Shown here: positions 53,339 through 59,049 of the stretch, piece by piece | Layout: each line of letters opens with the position of its first letter | How positions within the stretch are numbered: the stretch's first letter is position 1 | Origin: Fibrobacterota bacterium | GTDB lineage: Bacteria; Fibrobacterota; Fibrobacteria; UBA11236 | Direction: 5' to 3' | Assembly (NCBI GenBank): GCA_028287505.1 | Contig: JAQBPN010000064.1 | Coordinates: forward strand, 1-59,049 | Length of the DNA stretch: 59,049 bases | The notes under the pieces: generated by a model | What the model saw: only the letters and a program-made list of their open reading frames with translations | Told to the model about the DNA's origin: nothing | Databases searched by the model: none | Translations under genes and position numbers: made by a program

Positions 53339-54024
53339 ACCGCATCTTGCTTATCGAGGATGACCGGAACATGGCCATGGGGCTGGAGTTCAATCTCAAG
53401 TCGGAAGGATTCGAGGTCACCCATTGCCTGGACGGGGAATCCGGCCTGGCGGCCATGGCCGAGAAGGAATTCGATTTGCTGGTGCTCGACTGGATGCTTC
53501 CCGGCGTGGACGGCCTGGAAGTCCTGCGGCGACTGCGGGGACGGAACGTTTCGGTTCCGGTACTGCTCCTGACCGCCCGGGATTCCAAAGAGGATATCGT
53601 GGAAGGCCTCGACAGCGGCGCGGACGATTATCTGGCCAAGCCGTTCGATCTCAACATCCTGATGGCCCGCATCCGCTCATTGCTCCGCAGCCGCGCCTGG
53701 CTCAGCCAGAAGGAGAGCCAGCAGGAAGCCCGCTTCGGCAACGCGCACGTGAATTTCGAGACCTTCGAGGCGGCCATAGACGGCAAGCAGGTGCGGCTGA
53801 GCTATAAGGAAGCCATGATCATGAAGCTTTTCTGGGAAAAGCGCAATCAGGTCATCACCCGGGAGGAGTTGCTCCAGAAGGTGTGGGGCATCGAGGGATA
53901 TATCCAAAGCCGGACGGTCGACAACCATATCGTCCAGCTGCGGAAAATCTTCGAGGAGAATCCCAAGAATCCGAAATTGATCCTTTCCATCCACGGTTCA
54001 GGCTACAAATTCGTGGGCGGATGA
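53335..54024 (+). CDS. OmpR/PhoB-type response regulator
   Basis: 229 residues. Receiver with ILLIEDD, phosphoacceptor Asp52 (LLVLDWMLPGVDG) and Lys in YLAKPFDL, then a winged-helix domain (RLSYKEAMIMKLFWEKRNQVI, RTVDNHIVQLRKIFEENP, LILSIHGSGYKFVGG). The ATG at 53335 overlaps the kinase stop (ATGA), which decides the start. Targets are unknown; the secreted metalloprotease gene 84 bases downstream is an obvious candidate to test. Confidence 0.95.
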   Translation: MNRILLIEDDRNMAMGLEFNLKSEGFEVTHCLDGESGLAAMAEKEFDLLVLDWMLPGVDGLEVLRRLRGRNVSVPVLLLTARDSKEDIVEGLDSGADDYLAKPFDLNILMARIRSLLRSRAWLSQKESQQEARFGNAHVNFETFEAAIDGKQVRLSYKEAMIMKLFWEKRNQVITREELLQKVWGIEGYIQSRTVDNHIVQLRKIFEENPKNPKLILSIHGSGYKFVGG

Positions 54025-54108
54025 CCCGCGGGCTTGGATATTGCGATACGTGTGGGTTAAGATGGAACGGGCTCGCGGAATAGGCCCGCCGGTACACCAG
54101 GGGGCTTT

Positions 54109-55872
54109 TTGACAGGATTACGTTTTCCCGCGTTCGCAGCGATGGTCGGATTGGCGGCGGCGATCGGGACCTCCCGCCTGGAAGCGGCCCGGTGCGGCAC
54201 CGCCATCCTTTTCGAATTGAAAAAGCACCCGCGCGCAAGCTTCAAATCCGGAGCCATGCAAATCAGCGGCGCATTCGCGGACAACCGGGCCCGCACCCTG
54301 GAGTCCGATCATTTCCTGTTCCATTACTCCCTGCGCGCCTGGCATCGGGTGCATACCGAACCGGAGGACTCGGCCCTGGTAAGGACGGCGGATTCCCTCT
54401 TCGCCGCCCTCGCGGATCTTTCCGACGCCACACGCGACTCCACCGTATACGCGCGCCTGGATTCGGCCCATTTCCCCCATCCGGTCTACGTGCGCAAGCT
54501 GCAGGAATATTTCGAGGCGGCCAGGGCCTACTATATCGGCACCCTGGGGATGCTGGCCCCCGTCTCCGGAGTCCTTTCCGTGCAATACTCCGTGTCCGCT
54601 TCCATGAACCGCAAGTTCCCCGTCGACGTGGTGGACGTGGGCACGGCCGATCCCGATTTCGCCGGCGAGACCTACGCCGTCACCTATCCCCCGAACCAGC
54701 TTTCCATCACCTTCGAGAACGATTTCATCTGCCGCACCTCCCTGGACGCGCAGGGCCGCATCCACGGGGACAGCATCAAGAGCATTCTTTCGGGGAACGT
54801 GGTCCACAACTATGCCCGGGAATGGGAGATGGGCATCAAGGTGACCGCCTTCCATGAGTTCTACCACGCCGTCCAGTTCACGTATATCCCCAACCCCAGG
54901 ACGTATCACGCGTGGTACGAGATCTCGGCTACGGGGATGGAAGAGCGCAATGCCGGCGAAGTGGACGACTATCTCCAATACCTGCCCTGCGTGCTGTACA
55001 ATCACGCCACCGTGCCGCTCAACTCCACCCTGCAGGGACCCTGCACGCATTATCCCATGTATGGCCAAAGCATCTTCCACCAGTACCTGAGCAAGGCCCT
55101 GGACTCCGCCTTCGACGTGCGCGTATGGGAACAGCTCAACCGCAACGGGGACGCGCTTAAGGACGGGCTGGAAACCGCCTTCGCCAAATACGGGCAATCC
55201 ATGGCATCCCTGTATCCCGACTATGCCGCCCAACTCCTGTTCAGCGGCGCGCGCTTCAAACCTTCCGGCACCCTCTTCTCTCCGGACATGGCCCGTTGGC
55301 CGGATGTCTCCCTGGACTCGGTGGACATGACCGCCGCCAACCTCCACAAGATCATCACCCTACCCGCCCTCACGTTCGGGATCCTGAAAGTGAAATGGGG
55401 GCCCAATGCCGCCGCCAGGCTGCTGCAGGCAAAGGTCGCTTCCGGCATCTCCCGCATCCATGCCGGACCGGGCGGGAGCGAAGTAGAGCATCTCCAGGAG
55501 ACCCAATTCATCCTGGGCGCCCCCAACGACGGCTTCCAGGAATACTATCTGGTGCTGCCCAACCCGTCGTTCACGGAAAAGGCCACCATCGAGATCAAGG
55601 ATCAGGACGGCGTCTTCAGCGCCTTTCCCAATCCCGTCCGGACCGTTTCCCCCGCCACCCTCTTCTTTTCACAGTCCAGGGGAATGGCCTTTCCCGCCCA
55701 GGTGCGCATCTATGCGGAAGACGGGAGCCTGGTGAATGCCATGGTGTTCCAAAGCGCCGGCCAGTCTCTCGCCTGGAACCTGAAGGACCTGGACAACCGC
55801 AGCGTGAGGCCCGGAATCTACTACTATCGGCTGGAAGAAGAACCTCTCAAGACCCTGGTAGTGCTTCCCTAA
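54109..55872 (+). CDS. Secreted zinc metalloprotease (MXAN_6640-like) with T9SS-like C-terminal domain
   Basis: 587 residues. TTG start at 54109 preceded by GGGGG; hydrophobic N-terminus to about residue 27 (FAAMVGLAAAIGTSRLEA). The zinc motif is TAFHEFYHAVQF with His249 and His253, followed by WYEISATGMEERNAGEVDDYL, whose acidic residues fit the downstream Glu ligand region of MXAN_6640-type putative metalloproteases. Residues about 505-587 form a T9SS-type sorting domain: FSAFPNPVRTVSPATLFF, VRIYAEDGSLVNAM, then GIYYYRLEEE. It should be exported and cleaved or anchored at the surface. Directly follows the two-component pair. Confidence 0.78.
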   Translation: MTGLRFPAFAAMVGLAAAIGTSRLEAARCGTAILFELKKHPRASFKSGAMQISGAFADNRARTLESDHFLFHYSLRAWHRVHTEPEDSALVRTADSLFAALADLSDATRDSTVYARLDSAHFPHPVYVRKLQEYFEAARAYYIGTLGMLAPVSGVLSVQYSVSASMNRKFPVDVVDVGTADPDFAGETYAVTYPPNQLSITFENDFICRTSLDAQGRIHGDSIKSILSGNVVHNYAREWEMGIKVTAFHEFYHAVQFTYIPNPRTYHAWYEISATGMEERNAGEVDDYLQYLPCVLYNHATVPLNSTLQGPCTHYPMYGQSIFHQYLSKALDSAFDVRVWEQLNRNGDALKDGLETAFAKYGQSMASLYPDYAAQLLFSGARFKPSGTLFSPDMARWPDVSLDSVDMTAANLHKIITLPALTFGILKVKWGPNAAARLLQAKVASGISRIHAGPGGSEVEHLQETQFILGAPNDGFQEYYLVLPNPSFTEKATIEIKDQDGVFSAFPNPVRTVSPATLFFSQSRGMAFPAQVRIYAEDGSLVNAMVFQSAGQSLAWNLKDLDNRSVRPGIYYYRLEEEPLKTLVVLP

Positions 55873-55906
55873 ACCCGGTCCCCGGACCGGGTCCCGGACA
55901 GGGCAT

Positions 55907-55933
55907 AAAAAAACCCCTCCGTAGGGAGGGGTT
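55907..55933 (-). terminator. Intrinsic terminator of the Spy-like gene
   Basis: On the minus strand AACCCCTCC-CTAC-GGAGGGGTT is followed by a T-run (plus-strand A7 at 55907-55913). Another perfect 9-bp hairpin (55873-55892) lies just after the metalloprotease stop on the plus strand, without a T-run; together they separate the convergent genes. Confidence 0.8.
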
Positions 55934-55959
55934 GCAAAGCGCGCCATCCGTTTCCGGAT

Positions 55960-56613
55960 TCACTCTTCGTCGTTATCCTTGCCGATGCCGTTCTGCAAGG
56001 ATTTCAGTTTCTCCAATTGCAGCTTGCGGATTTCTTCTTTGCGGATTTCCTGCTGACGCGCTTCCGCCTGCTTGCGGCGGGTGTCGGCGGCTTCGCTTTT
56101 CTTCGCGTCCTCTTTCCCGGCGGATTTTTCCTCCAGAACGGCGGCGGCCGGTTTATCCGTGCGCGCGCTCATGACGGTCCCCCCTGCCGTGCTGAGCCCC
56201 GGCCCGGACTCCTTTTCAAGCATCAGGCTGTGCAGTTCCCGGGCGATGACGGCGCGCTCCTCCGGCTTGGCGGCGGCCATGGCCTTGCGCTTCTCCTTGA
56301 TGACGGCGATCATGCCCTCCATCTTTTCCTTGCGATCGCGGAACGCCTGCTTCTGGGCATCCGTGAGACCGCCGCGGGCATGGTTCTTCTGCCAGGCCTT
56401 GGATTCCCGGGCCGAACTCAATGGAGCGGCCGTCTTCGGCTCCTCCACCTGCATCCGGCCAGGGCCCGGCGCCACAGGGGCGGAGGCGGCCTTGGCGGAC
56501 CTGGAGACGGTCTTCCGGGCGTCGCTTCCCGTGGACGTGGCGCCGCCGGAGGCGAATGCCGCCCCGAAGGCCAGTAGCCCGATGACCGTCAATGTGATTC
56601 TTACCGTAGCCAT
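55960..56613 (-). CDS. Periplasmic charged helical protein, weakly Spy/CpxP-like
   Basis: 217 residues. The start is taken at ATG 56613 (MATVRITLTVIGLLAFGAAF, a signal peptide); an ATG at 56655 would add 14 residues before it. The mature protein is helical and rich in Lys, Glu, Arg and Ala. GGLTDAQKQAFRDRKEKMEG resembles the LTxxQ segment of Spy/CpxP chaperone-like proteins, but only one such segment is seen. The C-terminal third is a likely coiled coil (RRKQAEARQQEIRKEEIRKL). Followed by a good intrinsic terminator. Role unknown. Confidence 0.6.
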   Translation of the reverse strand: MATVRITLTVIGLLAFGAAFASGGATSTGSDARKTVSRSAKAASAPVAPGPGRMQVEEPKTAAPLSSARESKAWQKNHARGGLTDAQKQAFRDRKEKMEGMIAVIKEKRKAMAAAKPEERAVIARELHSLMLEKESGPGLSTAGGTVMSARTDKPAAAVLEEKSAGKEDAKKSEAADTRRKQAEARQQEIRKEEIRKLQLEKLKSLQNGIGKDNDEE

Positions 56614-56841
56614 GCTGTTACCGTTCCGTGTGTCATAAAAATAAAAACCATGCAAGATTTACGCCTAAGATTATGCCCTGTAATCGGGCTGAAATCGGCA
56701 TATCCCGTATCGCAATTCCCCATAAAAGCGACACCTTTCGTTCCAACCTTTGTCCAACGCTTCCGCTCACGGACCCTAAGTGGCACTCATCGGCTCACTT
56801 ACATCCATGCGGAAGGTCAGGAACGTTTTAACCCGGCCAGG

Positions 56842-58616
<1,775 letters not shown>

Positions 58617-58620
<4 letters not shown>

Positions 58621-59049
58621 GGTTTACCGGCCCTCCTCGTGAAATCGTAAACGGTGGGCTCTCCCCCTCCGATGGCCACCGAATCCCGCAGCACGGAATG
58701 GTTGCCCGCGTCCTGCACCTCCAGGAGGTGCCGGCTGGCGGGAAGATGGATTTCCCCGCCCACCGGATAGCGGACGCGGTTGACCATCACCCGGTAATCC
58801 TTGGGCACTCCCGTGACGATCAGAACCCCGTAGGGGCGCAGGGCCGGCCTATGGTTCGGAGCATGGGTCGCGGCGACCGCGGACTTGGTTACCGTGTCAT
58901 TTTCCTTGGACAGGATATTCATCTCCCTTTCCATCAGATCGCGGCCCAGATCGTCGACATGGGGGCGGCCTTCAAGATAAAAAAACCCGCCGGTTACCGC
59001 GACGAATACCACGGAAGCGGCGATGACCAGGAACCGGGTCCGGGCGCCT
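58617..59049 (-). CDS. Membrane protein with PEGA-like C-terminal domain, N-terminus outside window
   Basis: The frame is open to the window edge (first full codon from 59048), so the true start is not seen; a GTG at 59012 falls within a membrane helix (RFLVIAASVVFVAVTGGFFYL) and is unlikely to be the start. After the helix comes a short helical linker and a PEGA-like beta domain (YGVLIVTGVPKDYRVMVNRV, HLPASRHLLEVQDAG). PEGA domains often form the extracytoplasmic end of membrane Ser/Thr kinases, and the FHA-domain activator next door would suit such a partner, but no kinase domain is in view. Confidence 0.6.

Overview
The window is a gene-dense, high-G+C bacterial chromosome segment with 43 protein genes, no rRNA or tRNA that I can recognise, and no intergenic gap over 300 bases. 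Several traits point to the FCB superphylum, most plausibly a Fibrobacterota-like lineage (inference only): secreted proteins ending in T9SS/FlgD-like C-terminal domains, large surface proteins built of chitobiase-type and He_PIG Ig modules, and a small conserved family otherwise familiar from Bacteroidota. Many hybrid histidine kinases and secreted lipoproteins suggest a free-living organism.

Left part (1-14.5 kb): a cut-off SASA esterase, leuB, a DUF4412-type secreted protein, an MBOAT plus SGNH pair for polymer O-acetylation, a ThuA-domain protein, an isochorismatase-family hydrolase, ilvC, a PNPOx-like flavoprotein, ffh, two tandem paralogous lipoproteins, and the classical rpsP-rimM-trmD-rplS operon, which ends in a run of hairpins and a strong terminator.

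Middle (14.7-30 kb): two tandem paralogous hybrid kinases, the second of which has lost its phosphoacceptor histidine; tyrS; hemJ running into a nested palindromic repeat; glpK; a STAS-like protein; a CgeB-like glycosyltransferase; trxB; and a 1350-residue MASE1/PAS hybrid kinase convergent with a NarL-type regulator.

Right part (30-59 kb): a divergent locus with an unknown protein on one side and a MoxR-like AAA+ ATPase plus an unrecognised 641-residue partner on the other; a YjfB-like protein; thiD; two giant secreted multidomain proteins (1271 and 2254 residues) sharing a C-terminal module of about 640 residues; a 606-residue secreted coiled-coil protein; an ABC transporter with lipoprotein; a YkgJ-type Cys-cluster protein; an EnvZ/OmpR-like pair; a secreted MXAN_6640-type metalloprotease; a Spy-like periplasmic protein; and a sigma-54 activator translationally coupled to a PEGA-type membrane protein that leaves the window.

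Two regulatory themes recur. Many promoters are extended -10 elements reading TGCTAnnnT. In at least six genes the -10 ends only 6-10 bases before the start codon, which predicts leaderless or nearly leaderless mRNAs. The best candidates for undescribed biology are the MoxR/641-residue locus, the kinase/pseudokinase pair, the paired giant surface proteins and the hairpin array after rplS.
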